NCBI GenBank assembly: GCA_013286075.1
Contig: JABDGJ010000007.1
Span: 1-33,507 of the forward strand
Length of the DNA: 33,507 bases
Direction of reading: 5' to 3'
Source of the DNA: Chlamydiota bacterium
Lineage (GTDB): Bacteria; Chlamydiota; Chlamydiia; Chlamydiales; Parachlamydiaceae
Shown piece after piece: positions 7,843-16,614 of the stretch. Position numbers and translations under genes: made by a program. The number at the start of each line of letters is the position of its first letter. Positions within the stretch are counted from its first letter, which is position 1. The notes beneath the pieces are model-generated. The model made no database searches, had not been told where the DNA came from, and saw nothing but the letters and a program-made list of their open reading frames with translations.

Positions 7843-8868
7843 CTATTCGTTTTCTTCCTCTTCTTCTTCTTGTTCCTCTTCTACCTCATAAGACTCTTCT
7901 TCGTTTTCTACCTGCTTTTTTTTCTTTTTTTCATTCTTTTTCGAGGTTTTGGGTTCCGTAGAAGGACTATTTTCTAATGGAAGAGGATGAATAGAGAAAA
8001 TTTTCTTGAATCCTCCAAGTGTATTGAGAATGGGAAGAAATTTCCAAAGTAACCAAATAAGGAATAAAGATAATAGCACTAATGCAATAGTAAAAGAAAA
8101 GAAAATGACTCTAAAGCGTGTTAACGATTGCTTGGCAAGAATAATGGACCACACATTGACATAGGGGCGATTTTCTTCATTTAAAGGTCCTTGTAAACCT
8201 CCTGCTAAGCCACTTTCGCTAAATCGAGCGCGATCGCCGATAACTGTAACATTGTCATAGTCTAATCCGTTAACACTTCCAGCAACGAGTCGCTTGATTC
8301 GAGTAACAAGGTGGGCGTTCGGGTCATCGAGAACACCAGAATGCTTGACATATACTGAGGCAGTAATTTTTTGTTTAGGTGCATTTGGGTTAAGGGGATC
8401 TTCATCTGGAGTAGAAATTTGAACATCGGCATCTAATACGCCGTCAATTTTCCGGATTGTACTTGCTATTTGTTCTGCTAATCCTGCCTGGTAACGAATT
8501 TTATCTTGCAAAGCGGAAGGAACAAGTCCTACATTGGAAAAGAGTCCGAGAAGATTTTGACCTCTTCTGCGTGGGAGGCCTGCTTGGTTCAATATGGCCA
8601 TGGCTTCGTTTGCTTGCGAGGACTCCACACTGATGTTCCATAAAATGGTTTTTCCTCCACCCGCGCCCTCTGAGACTGCTTGTACTTTAAAAGCGTCTAT
8701 TCCTCGATTAGACAGAAAAACCAATATTTCATTTGCTTCTTTTTCATCGAGGCTATTGACAATGGTTTTTCTCGATTCACAGCCAGTCAATACACTTCCT
8801 ATGACAATGACTAGAAATAGGTGATAAAAAATACTGAAGAAAAACGGTTTTGTTTTTGTTTTTGTCAT
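7843..8868 (-). CDS. sctJ: SctJ (CdsJ/YscJ), T3S inner ring lipoprotein
   Basis: SctJ is the lipoprotein that forms the periplasmic part of the inner membrane ring. From the ATG at 8868 the protein has 341 residues. I preferred this start over in-frame ATGs further upstream because AGGA lies seven bases before it and a clean signal peptide follows. The lipobox is VLTGC with C30. Next are the YscJ ring-building motifs (KEANEILVFLSNRGIDAFKV; ALQDKIRYQAGLAEQIASTI; DGVLDADVQISTP), a linker, one membrane segment around residues 255-280 (SFTIALVLLSLFLIWLLWKF), and a cytoplasmic tail. The tail is striking: a Lys-rich stretch followed by about 25 residues that are almost all Glu. Charged tails after the SctJ anchor occur in Chlamydia, but this one is extreme. 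Confidence 0.95.
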   Translation of the reverse strand: MTKTKTKPFFFSIFYHLFLVIVIGSVLTGCESRKTIVNSLDEKEANEILVFLSNRGIDAFKVQAVSEGAGGGKTILWNISVESSQANEAMAILNQAGLPRRRGQNLLGLFSNVGLVPSALQDKIRYQAGLAEQIASTIRKIDGVLDADVQISTPDEDPLNPNAPKQKITASVYVKHSGVLDDPNAHLVTRIKRLVAGSVNGLDYDNVTVIGDRARFSESGLAGGLQGPLNEENRPYVNVWSIILAKQSLTRFRVIFFSFTIALVLLSLFLIWLLWKFLPILNTLGGFKKIFSIHPLPLENSPSTEPKTSKKNEKKKKKQVENEEESYEVEEEQEEEEEENE

Positions 8869-9056
8869 CGTGACATCCTGACACATTCCATCGATTACCC
8901 AAATGCTAACAGAATGCCCCATTTTTGCTACAGTTCTTTGCAAGGGGGAAGGAAAAAGGATCGTGAAGATTTAGGGGAGTGTCGTCAATACTTGAATCCA
9001 GAGACAGTCCGTTTTTTTTTGTTTTCTCTTGTGTAACGTGTGAGAAGAAAGAGTAA

Positions 9057-9152
9057 GAGGGTGTTTTGTAATAGACATCTTGCATAACCTCTTTTCGTGC
9101 CCGCGTGCGTGCCCGAAAAGAGGTTATGCAAGATGTCTATTACAAAACCCTC
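9057..9152. mobile_element. 96-bp palindromic MITE-like element with TAA duplication
   Basis: The left arm (9057-9097) and the right arm (9114-9152) are reverse complements apart from two bases missing near the outer end of the right arm. The loop is the GC-rich TGCCCGCGTGCGTGCCC. The ends read GAGGGTGTTTTGTAAT, and the element is flanked by TAA on both sides (9054-9056 and 9153-9155), a 3-bp target duplication of the TNA type. A second element with the same end, differing at one base over 16, lies at 21872-22035. No coding capacity is present, so movement would need a transposase elsewhere. The whole gap 8869-9231 between sctJ and rpsJ otherwise holds only the 5' region of sctJ, with no convincing promoter by eye, and the stem-loop at 9180-9212. 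Confidence 0.75.
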
Positions 9153-9179
9153 TAAGTCAGACGGACATGAGGCAAGGAT

Positions 9180-9212
9180 ATGAACCTATTCCCTGAATGA
9201 GAATAGGTTCAT
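9180..9212 (-). terminator. Stem-loop after the rpsL-rpsG-fusA-rpsJ operon
   Basis: A perfect 12-bp stem (ATGAACCTATTC with its complement) and a 9-base loop lie about 20 bases past the rpsJ stop. No clear T run follows on the minus strand, so it may be an RNA 3'-end stabiliser or a weak terminator and not a classic intrinsic one. Confidence 0.5.
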
Positions 9213-9231
9213 AAATCTAAATGCAACACCT

Positions 9232-9576
9232 TTAGGATGTTTTAATTTTAATATCCACGCCTGGAGGAAGAATGAGAGTAGATCGCAAGGCATCAATCGT
9301 TTTGCTTGTAGGATCTAAGATGTCAATGAGACGGCGATGTGTTCGCTGTTCAAATTGCTCACGAGATTTGCGGTCAATATTAGGAGAGCGCAATACTGTA
9401 TATTTTTCGCAGGTTGTGGGAAGGAAAATAGGTCCCACTACCGTCGCACCTGTCCGCTTTCCTGTTTCTACGATGTCGGAGGTTGAGCGATCGAGCACCC
9501 GTGGATCATATCCTTTTAGACGGATCCGGATTTTCTGTCTTGCTGGTCCTTTCACCGGTTTTTCTTGCTTTGCCAT
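9232..9576 (-). CDS. rpsJ: Ribosomal protein uS10
   Basis: uS10 is a small-subunit head protein that also acts in antitermination as NusE. The 114-residue protein shows the family motifs [50 protein letters not shown] (in part) and [19 protein letters not shown]. It is slightly longer than the usual 102-105 residues because of a basic leader, [15 protein letters not shown]. It is the last gene of the str-type operon here, 17 bases after fusA. In Chlamydia rpsJ also follows fusA, so this order supports the assignment to that phylum. Confidence 0.96.
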   Translation of the reverse strand: MAKQEKPVKGPARQKIRIRLKGYDPRVLDRSTSDIVETGKRTGATVVGPIFLPTTCEKYTVLRSPNIDRKSREQFEQRTHRRLIDILDPTSKTIDALRSTLILPPGVDIKIKTS

Positions 9577-9593
9577 ATTTACCTAAATAAGTT

Positions 9594-11699
9594 TTATTTT
9601 TTGATAATGTCTTGTTGGATTTTAGCTGGAACTTCTTTAAAGTGACTTGGTTCCATCGAATATGAGGCTCGTCCCGATGACTGTGACCGGAGGGAAGTAG
9701 AATACCCGAACATTTCGCTTAAAGGAGCTTCTCCATGGATAATGAATGTGTTTTTTGAGGATTCTTGGCCCATGATCTGGCCACGACGACGATTCAAGTC
9801 TCCGATAATATCTCCTACATACGCCTCTGGAGTGGTAATATCTACTTTCATGATAGGTTCGAGAATAATTGGTTTGCACTTTCGCGCAGCTTCCTTGAGT
9901 GCCATAGAACCACAAATTTTGAAGGCCATTTCACTCGAATCCACGTCGTGATAAGAACCGAATACAATCTCCACAATGACGTCGACGAGATTGTAGCCCG
10001 CTAGTACCCCTGTTGCAAGACCTTCTTCAATTCCTTTAATCGTAGGTGTTATATATTCTTTCGGAATGACTCCTCCAACGATTTTACTGACTACCTCATT
10101 CCCCTTTCCTTTTTCATTGGGACGAATTTCGAGTTCAACGTGTGCATATTGTCCTCGGCCCCCAGATTGTTTTACAAACTTTGTTTGGCTACTGCCAGGA
10201 ATCGTAATGGTTTCTTTATAGGCTACTTGCGGTTTTCCTACATTTGCATCTACGCTAAATTCTCGCTTCATTCGATCGTGCAGAATTTCCAAATGGAGTT
10301 CACCCATTCCGGCAATAATTGTTTGTCCTGTTTCCTCATGGGTAGATACTCGAAACGTAGGATCTTCGATAGATAATGAAGACAATGCCATAGCCAATTT
10401 TTCCCGATCTCCCTTTGACTTGGGTTCGATTGCCATTTCAATAACTGGCTCTGGAAACTCCATTTTCTCTAGAAGAACGGGTCGTTTTGGAGAGCAGATA
10501 GTGTCTCCGGTTGTTGCTTTTCTTAAGCCGATACAAGCGACAATATCTCCGGTATAGAAAGCTTCTTTTTCTTCTCTCTTATTTGCATGCATCTCCAGAA
10601 GACGAGAAACCCTTTCCTCTTCTCCCTTTGTTGTATTAAGCAATGGCGTTCCCTTCAATAAGGTTCCGCTGTAAATACGTAGGTATGTCAAACGGCCGAC
10701 ATAGGGATCGGTCATGATTTTAAATGCTAAAGCAGCAAGAGGCTGATCGTTATTAGGGGATAAGAGGATATCTTCATCAGTTTCCAAGTCATGTGCTTTG
10801 ATATCTCCCCGATCAAGAGGGGATGGCATCCATGCAACAACTGCATCTAATAGTTGTTGAACCCCTTTATTTTTGAAAGCAGAACCGCAAAGGACGGGAT
10901 TGAATTTATTCTTACAGACCCCTTTTCGGATAGCAGCATTAATTTCTTTTTCTGTTAAAGAGCTAGGATCTTCTAACACTTTTTGCATGAAGGATTCGTT
11001 TTCTTCGTCGATGGTTGCTAGTTCTTCGAGTAATGCAGAACGCATGGCATTGCATTTTTCTACGAGATCCGCAGGAATTTCTACTTCATCCCAATCTGCT
11101 CCTTGCTTTTCTTCGTGGAAGATGTAGGCTTTCATTTTCACAAGGTCGACCATTCCCTTGAATTCCGATTCAGCGCCAATAGGACATTGAACGGGGATGG
11201 CGTTTGCATGAAGCTTATCTCGCATTGTGTGCACAGCTTCGAAAAAGTTAGCTCCCATCCGATCCATTTTATTAACAAAAGCAATACGAGGAACGCCGTA
11301 TTTATCTGCCTGACGCCATACAGTTTCAGATTGAGGTTCTACACCAGAAACAGAACAGAAAAGAGCAACAGATCCGTCAAGAACGCGAAGGGATCTTTCT
11401 ACCTCAATTGTGAAGTCAACGTGACCAGGAGTATCGATAATATTAATCTTGGTTCCTTTCCAAAATACTGTAGTAGCTGCAGAGGTAATGGTGATTCCCC
11501 TTTCCTGTTCTTGGGGCATCCAGTCCATTGTTGCAGCGCCTTCGTGTACTTCTCCAATTTTGTGTTGTCGTCCACTATAAAAAAGAATTCGTTCTGTAGT
11601 CGTTGTTTTACCGGCATCGATGTGAGCCATGATTCCAATGTTTCGAACATTAGAGAGATTGCTTTTATCTGCTGCATTGTCTTTATCTGATTTTTCCAT
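9594..11699 (-). CDS. fusA: Translation elongation factor G
   Basis: EF-G is the GTPase that drives translocation on the ribosome. From the ATG at 11699 the protein has 701 residues, the normal size. I chose this start, and not the in-frame ATG at 11720, because AAGGGA precedes it at good spacing and the upstream one overlaps the end of rpsG without a ribosome site. The GTPase motifs are [12 protein letters not shown] (P-loop K31), RGITI (switch I), DTPGHVDF (switch II) and NKMDRMGAN. Domains II to V follow, with [14 protein letters not shown] and GGRGQYAHV. The sequence is collinear with chlamydial EF-G over its full length. It is transcribed with rpsL, rpsG and rpsJ. Confidence 0.97.
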   Translation of the reverse strand: MEKSDKDNAADKSNLSNVRNIGIMAHIDAGKTTTTERILFYSGRQHKIGEVHEGAATMDWMPQEQERGITITSAATTVFWKGTKINIIDTPGHVDFTIEVERSLRVLDGSVALFCSVSGVEPQSETVWRQADKYGVPRIAFVNKMDRMGANFFEAVHTMRDKLHANAIPVQCPIGAESEFKGMVDLVKMKAYIFHEEKQGADWDEVEIPADLVEKCNAMRSALLEELATIDEENESFMQKVLEDPSSLTEKEINAAIRKGVCKNKFNPVLCGSAFKNKGVQQLLDAVVAWMPSPLDRGDIKAHDLETDEDILLSPNNDQPLAALAFKIMTDPYVGRLTYLRIYSGTLLKGTPLLNTTKGEEERVSRLLEMHANKREEKEAFYTGDIVACIGLRKATTGDTICSPKRPVLLEKMEFPEPVIEMAIEPKSKGDREKLAMALSSLSIEDPTFRVSTHEETGQTIIAGMGELHLEILHDRMKREFSVDANVGKPQVAYKETITIPGSSQTKFVKQSGGRGQYAHVELEIRPNEKGKGNEVVSKIVGGVIPKEYITPTIKGIEEGLATGVLAGYNLVDVIVEIVFGSYHDVDSSEMAFKICGSMALKEAARKCKPIILEPIMKVDITTPEAYVGDIIGDLNRRRGQIMGQESSKNTFIIHGEAPLSEMFGYSTSLRSQSSGRASYSMEPSHFKEVPAKIQQDIIKK

Positions 11700-11713
11700 G
11701 GCGTGTCCCTTGG

Positions 11714-12187
11714 TTACCATCTATAATGGGCATAGGCTTTATTTGCTTCTGCCATTCGGTGTGTATCATCTTTTTTCTTGATTGTGGCTCCCTGATCATT
11801 GTAACAATCAGCAAGCTCCATTGCCAACCCGTCTATCATTGAGCGACCGGCTTTATTTCTTGCATTTTCGATTAACCAAGTCATTGCCATTGATTCTCGA
11901 CGTTGTGGAGCAATTTCCATTGGAACTTGGTAAGTGGCTCCGCCAATGCGACGCGACTTTACTTCAAGAGCAGGTTTTGCCTTTTCTAAAGCTGTCTTAA
12001 ATGCTTCTATAGGGCTTTCTGCTTTAATTTTTTTTGCAAATCTCTCGATTGCATCGTAAACAATGCGCCGAGCTGTCGATTTTTTTCCATCCAGCATCAC
12101 TTTATTGATAAACTTTGCTAATACCATACTTCCGTGCTTTGGATCTGGATCAATTTTTCTTTTGTCTGCTCTCCGTCTTCTTGCCAT
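11714..12187 (-). CDS. rpsG: Ribosomal protein uS7
   Basis: uS7 nucleates assembly of the 30S head and touches the mRNA exit path. The 157-residue protein has the standard start [16 protein letters not shown] and motifs [48 protein letters not shown] and the ending [19 protein letters not shown] ribosome site precedes the ATG. It stands 14 bases before the chosen fusA start. The 156-bp spacer between it and rpsL holds a short perfect hairpin (CGTTTTT with its complement) and an AATATTC palindrome. These may process the transcript or modulate read-through, but I see nothing decisive. Confidence 0.97.
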   Translation of the reverse strand: MARRRRADKRKIDPDPKHGSMVLAKFINKVMLDGKKSTARRIVYDAIERFAKKIKAESPIEAFKTALEKAKPALEVKSRRIGGATYQVPMEIAPQRRESMAMTWLIENARNKAGRSMIDGLAMELADCYNDQGATIKKKDDTHRMAEANKAYAHYRW

Positions 12188-12343
12188 GGTGTCCCCAATT
12201 GATGATTTTAATTTTTTGTTGAAGATCTCGATGATTCACCCGGAATCAGAGATTCAAATCTCTTAACACCTGTGCGTGATTGACGTTTTTTGAAAAACGC
12301 AAATCGCGAACCAGAATATTCATTTATTAGGAATATTCTAGCG

Positions 12344-12718
12344 TTACTTCTTAGGACGTTTTGCCCCGTATTTTGATCTTCCTTGTTTGCGGTCTTTCAC
12401 TGCCGCGCAATCTAATGCTCCTCGTACGATATGATAGCGAACCCCTGGTAAATCTTTTACCCGACCCCCTCTCACGAGAACAATGCTGTGTTCTTGCAAA
12501 TTGTGTCCTTCGCCACCAATATACGCAATGACTTCCTGACCTGTCGATAGACGAACCCAAGCTACTTTTCTCAAGGCTGAATTAGGTTTTTTTGGCGTTT
12601 TGGTTTTTACTTGTAAACACACTCCACGTCGTTGTGGACATTTATGCAATGCAGGTGATTTGCTGCGCCGTTTTTTCGGGGCGCGCGGCTTGCGGACGAG
12701 CTGCTGAATTGTTGGCAT
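12344..12718 (-). CDS. rpsL: Ribosomal protein uS12
   Basis: uS12 lies at the decoding centre and is the target of streptomycin resistance mutations. The 124-residue protein begins [20 protein letters not shown] and carries the hallmark loops [15 protein letters not shown] (containing the lysine that is equivalent to K43 of E. coli, wild type here) and [19 protein letters not shown] and [18 protein letters not shown]. The ending is [13 protein letters not shown]. It is the first gene of the four-gene translation operon, and the promoter is proposed at 12792-12820. All conserved residues are present. Confidence 0.97.
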   Translation of the reverse strand: MPTIQQLVRKPRAPKKRRSKSPALHKCPQRRGVCLQVKTKTPKKPNSALRKVAWVRLSTGQEVIAYIGGEGHNLQEHSIVLVRGGRVKDLPGVRYHIVRGALDCAAVKDRKQGRSKYGAKRPKK

Positions 12719-12791
12719 GTATGCCTTCTCCCTCGTAATAATAGTAAATCTTTGTAGATACCGACTCGCTCTACGAGCAGCGGATAGGAGA

Positions 12792-12820
12792 AGTATAGGA
12801 GATGGAGGAATTTTTTACAA
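12792..12820 (-). promoter_or_regulatory. Candidate promoter of the rpsL operon
   Basis: On the minus strand TTGTAA (12815-12820) and TATACT (12792-12797) are spaced by exactly 17 bases. The leader to rpsL would be about 65 bases and contains a small GC-rich stem (GCTC-GTA-GAGC). The match is by eye. Confidence 0.5.
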
Positions 12821-12891
12821 AGGCAAAAATGATAGTGAATTATAGTAATAAAAATAGAACAAAGCGAGGAAAAATCAAAAAACTATTTTTT

Positions 12892-13935
12892 TTATTCCTT
12901 TTCTACTGAGACTAAAGAATTGAGGAATTGTTCCTTGTCTAGTTTTGCCACCCAAGCTTCATGGTCCTGTCGGCCATATACAATCCAAATATATTGATCA
13001 TCCTGTATAAAACCACAGGGAAAGACAGCACAGATTTCTTTCCAATATGGTTTATACATTTCACCATGATAAAAATTCTTTCCAATGATGGGTGTTTGGC
13101 TAACGTGAGTGATTGTAAAGGGAGGGATTCTTGAAAATAGATAAGCTCCAATGAAGTAATGAGAGATGTTTTTCCCCTTGGAATGGACAGTTGTCATGGG
13201 TATAGAGGAGTGAAAAAACGAGAGGTAACTCTCTTGATTGATAGGTAAAGCAGGAGTGCCTCCTCGCAAATCTCCCCATTTCCATGAGATTTTTGAAAGT
13301 GTGCTACAAATCGTTTCACAAATATTTGTTTCTAGCAATGGCTTAAGTATTCGATGAGGAAGAATGCTATATGCAAGAAATAAATTTTCTTCATACTCAA
13401 AAGGGACCCAATTTTTTTCTCGAATATTTCTATTTTCTCCATCAAAATCCAAAAGGCATCGGATATTTTCTGCATAAAAATGTCCATCTAAGTACAAAAT
13501 TTCGCAAAGATAGACTCGAAATCCCCCTTTTGAGATTGCGGGTTCTCCGTTGTCGCTATAAACCATATAGAGTTTTTCTCCTACAACGATTAATCGGGCA
13601 TCTTCTGCTCGACAAGGAATCATTGACTCAAATCGGAGTTCTATCAGCTGGGGTTTACTGATTGGAAAAAAATCGTCGTCTACTATGACGAGTCCAAGGT
13701 TTGATTCAAAAGATTTTTTTGGATTTGGAATATCTCGAAAACTCATGAGATTGCAATTATTCCATTTAGTAATTCCCACATTGAAAGCGAAGGGAAAACC
13801 AGGAATTTCAATTTTTTTTGTTTCTATGACAAAATCTTGTCTATCCTTTTCCAAATCGACAAGAAGAGAATGTAACTCAAAAAAAAAGAAAACAAAAAAA
13901 AGAATATGCAGCAAAAACAGTCGTTTTATTCCCAT
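12892..13935 (-). CDS. Exported GH130-like beta-propeller protein, paralog B
   Basis: This 347-residue protein starts with a hydrophobic signal-like segment (about residues 5-25) rich in Phe and Leu. The body is clearly paralogous to the next gene upstream. Both share a pattern that resembles the five-bladed propeller of GH130 glycoside phosphorylases and the related GT108 mannosyltransferases: EDARLIVVGEKLYMVYS, REKNWVPFEY, LRGGTPALP, SYLSFFHSS, VFPCGFI and IWIVYGRQDHEAWVAKLD. The propeller Asp-Pro-Arg motif of paralog A appears here as EDAR. It overlaps paralog A by ten bases and is the last gene of the cassette. The fold assignment is by motif only; the sugar substrate and the export route are unknown. 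It could be a divergent lectin-like protein and not an enzyme. Confidence 0.6.
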   Translation of the reverse strand: MGIKRLFLLHILFFVFFFFELHSLLVDLEKDRQDFVIETKKIEIPGFPFAFNVGITKWNNCNLMSFRDIPNPKKSFESNLGLVIVDDDFFPISKPQLIELRFESMIPCRAEDARLIVVGEKLYMVYSDNGEPAISKGGFRVYLCEILYLDGHFYAENIRCLLDFDGENRNIREKNWVPFEYEENLFLAYSILPHRILKPLLETNICETICSTLSKISWKWGDLRGGTPALPINQESYLSFFHSSIPMTTVHSKGKNISHYFIGAYLFSRIPPFTITHVSQTPIIGKNFYHGEMYKPYWKEICAVFPCGFIQDDQYIWIVYGRQDHEAWVAKLDKEQFLNSLVSVEKE

Positions 13936-15059
13936 AGGATAGTAGTCACTGGAATTAGACTTTTGAGTAATGCTTTTTTATCTAACTTTACTACCCATGA
14001 TTCAAAATCTTGCCTACCATAGACAACCCATATATGGTTTTCATCCATGATAAATCCACCAGGGAATACGACTCGTAGCGGTTTCCATGTCTTATAGGGT
14101 GGAGGACTATAAAAGTTATTTCCAACAATGGGGCTTGGGCTTATTCGTGTGATTTCAAAAGGAGGTTTATTGGCAAACATATACGCGCCCATCACATAGT
14201 GAGGAAGTGGTTTGCCATTAGAATGGACGGTCTGTAAGGTTTTGGATGAATGAAAAAAGGAAAGGTATTGATCTCCTTGAGGTAGTGCGGTCGTCCCTCC
14301 ACGAAGAAATCCCCAGTCCCAGCTGATGAGACCCAAGCTGGAAGCAATTGTTGAACAACGACTTGGCTCATCGATTTGAAAAATTCGATGGGGAGTAATA
14401 CTATAACCCAACAACAGCCGATCATTATAGACAAAGGGTGTCCAATTTTTTTCCCATCGAGCTTCGTTTTCTCCTTCAAATTTTGCTAAGTATTCTGGAG
14501 GATCTGCATAAAACGCATTGCCATCGAAATGAATTTCTGTAACAAATACTCTTCTTACCTGAGCGATTTTAGCGCCGGGAATAATATTGCTATACACCAT
14601 GTATAACCGATCGCCAATCGTAATGAGGCGAGGGTCTTGTTGTAAATTAAAGGAGGTGCTTGGGTGAGGAGGAAGCGATAAAACAGATGGCTTACTGATT
14701 TGATTGAAATTTTCATCGACCCAAACAAATCCAATTTCATGAGTTGTTTTTTTTGTCCGTATTCGGAAACAAACGAGGATTTTTTCCTTCCACCTCGTAA
14801 CGGATGGATTAAAAGCGCCTGGAAATCCGGGAAAAATGAGTTCTTTGAGTTCTAGTACAAAATCTTGTGCGGTTTTTTCTAAATTTAAGTATTTTTCATC
14901 GACCAATTGCTCTTCATTCTGTACTAATTCTTCTTCTATTTGACTGTAATCAGGAGATAATTCTTTGAGGGGATTGAGAATCTCTCCATTAACCCCAGGT
15001 AATAGAATAGTGAATAAAACAAAAAATAGACTTTCCATTTTATGAAATTTTTTTTTCAT
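13926..15059 (-). CDS. Exported GH130-like beta-propeller protein, paralog A
   Basis: This 377-residue protein has an N-terminal signal-like segment; the start could equally be the Met at residue 8, which gives a shorter, cleaner signal peptide. A Glu-rich spacer (residues 35-65) precedes the propeller. Candidate active-site segments are FNPSVTRW (83-90), QDPRLITIGDRLYMVYS (D142), EKNWTPFVYN (from 203), FLRGGTTALP (from 251), FFHSS (from 268), VFPGGFI (from 331) and YGRQD (347-351). In GH130 enzymes the aspartate of a similar (E)DPR motif is the acid catalyst, so activity on beta-mannosides or similar sugars is a reasonable guess. It starts two bases after the pyruvyltransferase-like gene and overlaps paralog B. 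Confidence 0.6.
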   Translation of the reverse strand: MKKKFHKMESLFFVLFTILLPGVNGEILNPLKELSPDYSQIEEELVQNEEQLVDEKYLNLEKTAQDFVLELKELIFPGFPGAFNPSVTRWKEKILVCFRIRTKKTTHEIGFVWVDENFNQISKPSVLSLPPHPSTSFNLQQDPRLITIGDRLYMVYSNIIPGAKIAQVRRVFVTEIHFDGNAFYADPPEYLAKFEGENEARWEKNWTPFVYNDRLLLGYSITPHRIFQIDEPSRCSTIASSLGLISWDWGFLRGGTTALPQGDQYLSFFHSSKTLQTVHSNGKPLPHYVMGAYMFANKPPFEITRISPSPIVGNNFYSPPPYKTWKPLRVVFPGGFIMDENHIWVVYGRQDFESWVVKLDKKALLKSLIPVTTILWE

Positions 15060-15061
15060 AT

Positions 15062-15940
15062 TTATTCTCTACTTAAAGGTTTAATAACAACATTGGGCCA
15101 TAGATCAAACGGGAAAGATTCATATAGTTTGTATAAATCACATTCATGGGGTGGTTCTCCTCCCATTTTTAAGGCTTCTTCTATAGAGGTAGCAAAAAGA
15201 AAATTTGGGCGATTTGTTCCATAATAATAATCGTAATATTTGAACATAGGTTCATTTGCTGTGACTCGAAGTAATCTAGCTGGGATTCCAAATGCTTCTG
15301 CAATAATAATTCCGTGTAAGGAGCTTGATATGACAAATTGACTATCGAGTATTTTTAGGACGACGGTTTCCCAAGGCTCTGTTGGGTAGACTACTGTGTT
15401 GCCATATAACACCTTAGGAAAAAGATATTCTTCAGAGTAATGGGGAATGATAATATATTTTTGTGATGGGTGATCTTGTTTTTTAAATTCTGGAAAAAAA
15501 AACGGAAATAAGAGAGCCGGATCTCCATAAATTTTTGGCGATTCGATTTGAAAGTGATGGGCAAGAAATTTTCTCGTTAGAGGCCCGCGAACGGCTCGAA
15601 CATCTAAATTTGTAAATGAATATTTTGAGGGGTCTAGGTATTTCCCATTGATTCCACTACCCCAAATGACATCGCCATTTGCAGCAAATGTGAGAATAGA
15701 CCCAATGCCTAAGATTTTTTTTTCTTGCTTGGCATTTTTTTTTACATTTTTTTTGAATACCCGAACCGGTTCTTCCACTATCCTTTCAACTAATGGTAAT
15801 GAAAGAAGATCCCCAAAATTTTCTATTGTTTTTGTATGCCAGAAAAATAATGGAAGATTTGATTTCGCGTCAGCTTCTACCCCTTTCAGGGCTACTAAGT
15901 TGAATAGAAGTAAGAACCATAATGATAAGAAGTGTCTCAT
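15062..15940 (-). CDS. Pyruvyltransferase-fold protein with a signal peptide
   Basis: This 292-residue protein belongs to the polysaccharide pyruvyl transferase family (PF04230; WcaK, CsaB, GumL). The supporting motifs are WGSGING (93-99), RAVRGPLTRKFL (from 115), YGDPALLFPF (from 138) and the helix SSSLHGIIIAEAFGIPA (205-221), which is the best-known signature. Known members add pyruvate ketals to sugars from PEP in the cytoplasm. This one starts with a typical signal peptide, MRHFLSLWFLLLFNLVALKG with likely cleavage after VEA at residue 23. An exported member has no PEP supply in the periplasm, so it may use another substrate, act in the host, or be mis-targeted. It heads a cassette with two GH130-like paralogs, and 71 bases separate it from scpB, on the same strand. 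Confidence 0.75.
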   Translation of the reverse strand: MRHFLSLWFLLLFNLVALKGVEADAKSNLPLFFWHTKTIENFGDLLSLPLVERIVEEPVRVFKKNVKKNAKQEKKILGIGSILTFAANGDVIWGSGINGKYLDPSKYSFTNLDVRAVRGPLTRKFLAHHFQIESPKIYGDPALLFPFFFPEFKKQDHPSQKYIIIPHYSEEYLFPKVLYGNTVVYPTEPWETVVLKILDSQFVISSSLHGIIIAEAFGIPARLLRVTANEPMFKYYDYYYGTNRPNFLFATSIEEALKMGGEPPHECDLYKLYESFPFDLWPNVVIKPLSRE

Positions 15941-16011
15941 ACTGAGAGCATTCCATAGAATGACTAAGTAAAACTTCTTTTATCAATATAGAAATTTTTT
16001 GAATATAGAAA

Positions 16012-16614
16012 TTATTTGAAGTGACTAAGGTCCTTTAATCCGAAGTGTCGCAAAAATTCGATTGTGGTGCCAAAGAGGGTAGGTCGCCCAGGGCTTTCTT
16101 GTTTTCCTATAGGTTCAATAAGCTCTCGATCAATAAGTTGAGACAAAACTCCCGAAGAATCGACCCCCCGAATGGCGTCGATTTGAGAACGGGTGATCGG
16201 TTGCCGATAGGCAATAATGGCCAATACTTCGGTTGAGGCGGAGGAGAGTTTTTCATTTTTTTTGTTTTTATAGAGAAGGTCTAAATAAGAAGCGTATTCC
16301 TGGTGTGTCCGCAATTGATATCCTTGCGCAATCTCCTCTAACTGGAATGCTCTTTGTTGCGATATATACTCCTGTTTAAGCTCCTCTATTATCTCTCGAA
16401 TTTCCTTGGGACGGAGGGGGTGAATAGTATCAGTAATTTCTCTAATTTTGGCCAGTAGAAGCGGCTCAGGGCTTGCAAATAAAAGAGCCTCAATGACATG
16501 TTTGATATGATTTTTTAATTGCTCTTCAATTTCAGGCAAGGAAGGTTTGTTGTTTTCTTCCATCGTATCTACCATCAAATTCTCAGAGGTAAAAAAGTGA
16601 AGTTCTTTCGTCAT
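16012..16614 (-). CDS. scpB: ScpB, condensin accessory protein
   Basis: ScpB is the winged-helix partner of SMC and ScpA in the bacterial condensin that organises the chromosome. The 200-residue protein shows the two winged-helix units, with VIEALLFASPEPLLLAKI at the start of the first and STEVLAIIAYRQPITRSQID, IRGVDSSGVLSQLIDRELIE and PGRPTLFGTTIEFLRHFGL in the second. These are standard ScpB motifs. The start overlaps the scpA stop by four bases (ATGA), showing coupling. A Glu-rich N-terminal stretch of about 30 residues precedes the first domain; the exact start could be the internal Met of MEENNK, but the coupled start at 16614 is preferred. Confidence 0.93.
   Translation of the reverse strand: MTKELHFFTSENLMVDTMEENNKPSLPEIEEQLKNHIKHVIEALLFASPEPLLLAKIREITDTIHPLRPKEIREIIEELKQEYISQQRAFQLEEIAQGYQLRTHQEYASYLDLLYKNKKNEKLSSASTEVLAIIAYRQPITRSQIDAIRGVDSSGVLSQLIDRELIEPIGKQESPGRPTLFGTTIEFLRHFGLKDLSHFK

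Noticed and set aside
9057..9152. Interpretation as a CRISPR or an attenuator
   Set aside because: There is only one palindromic pair, no spacer series, and the flanking TAA duplication fits a mobile element better. No CRISPR-like repeat series is seen anywhere in the window.
11103..11690. 195-codon plus-strand open frame opposite fusA
   Set aside because: It lies wholly inside the conserved EF-G coding region on the other strand, with no ribosome site and no recognisable protein features.
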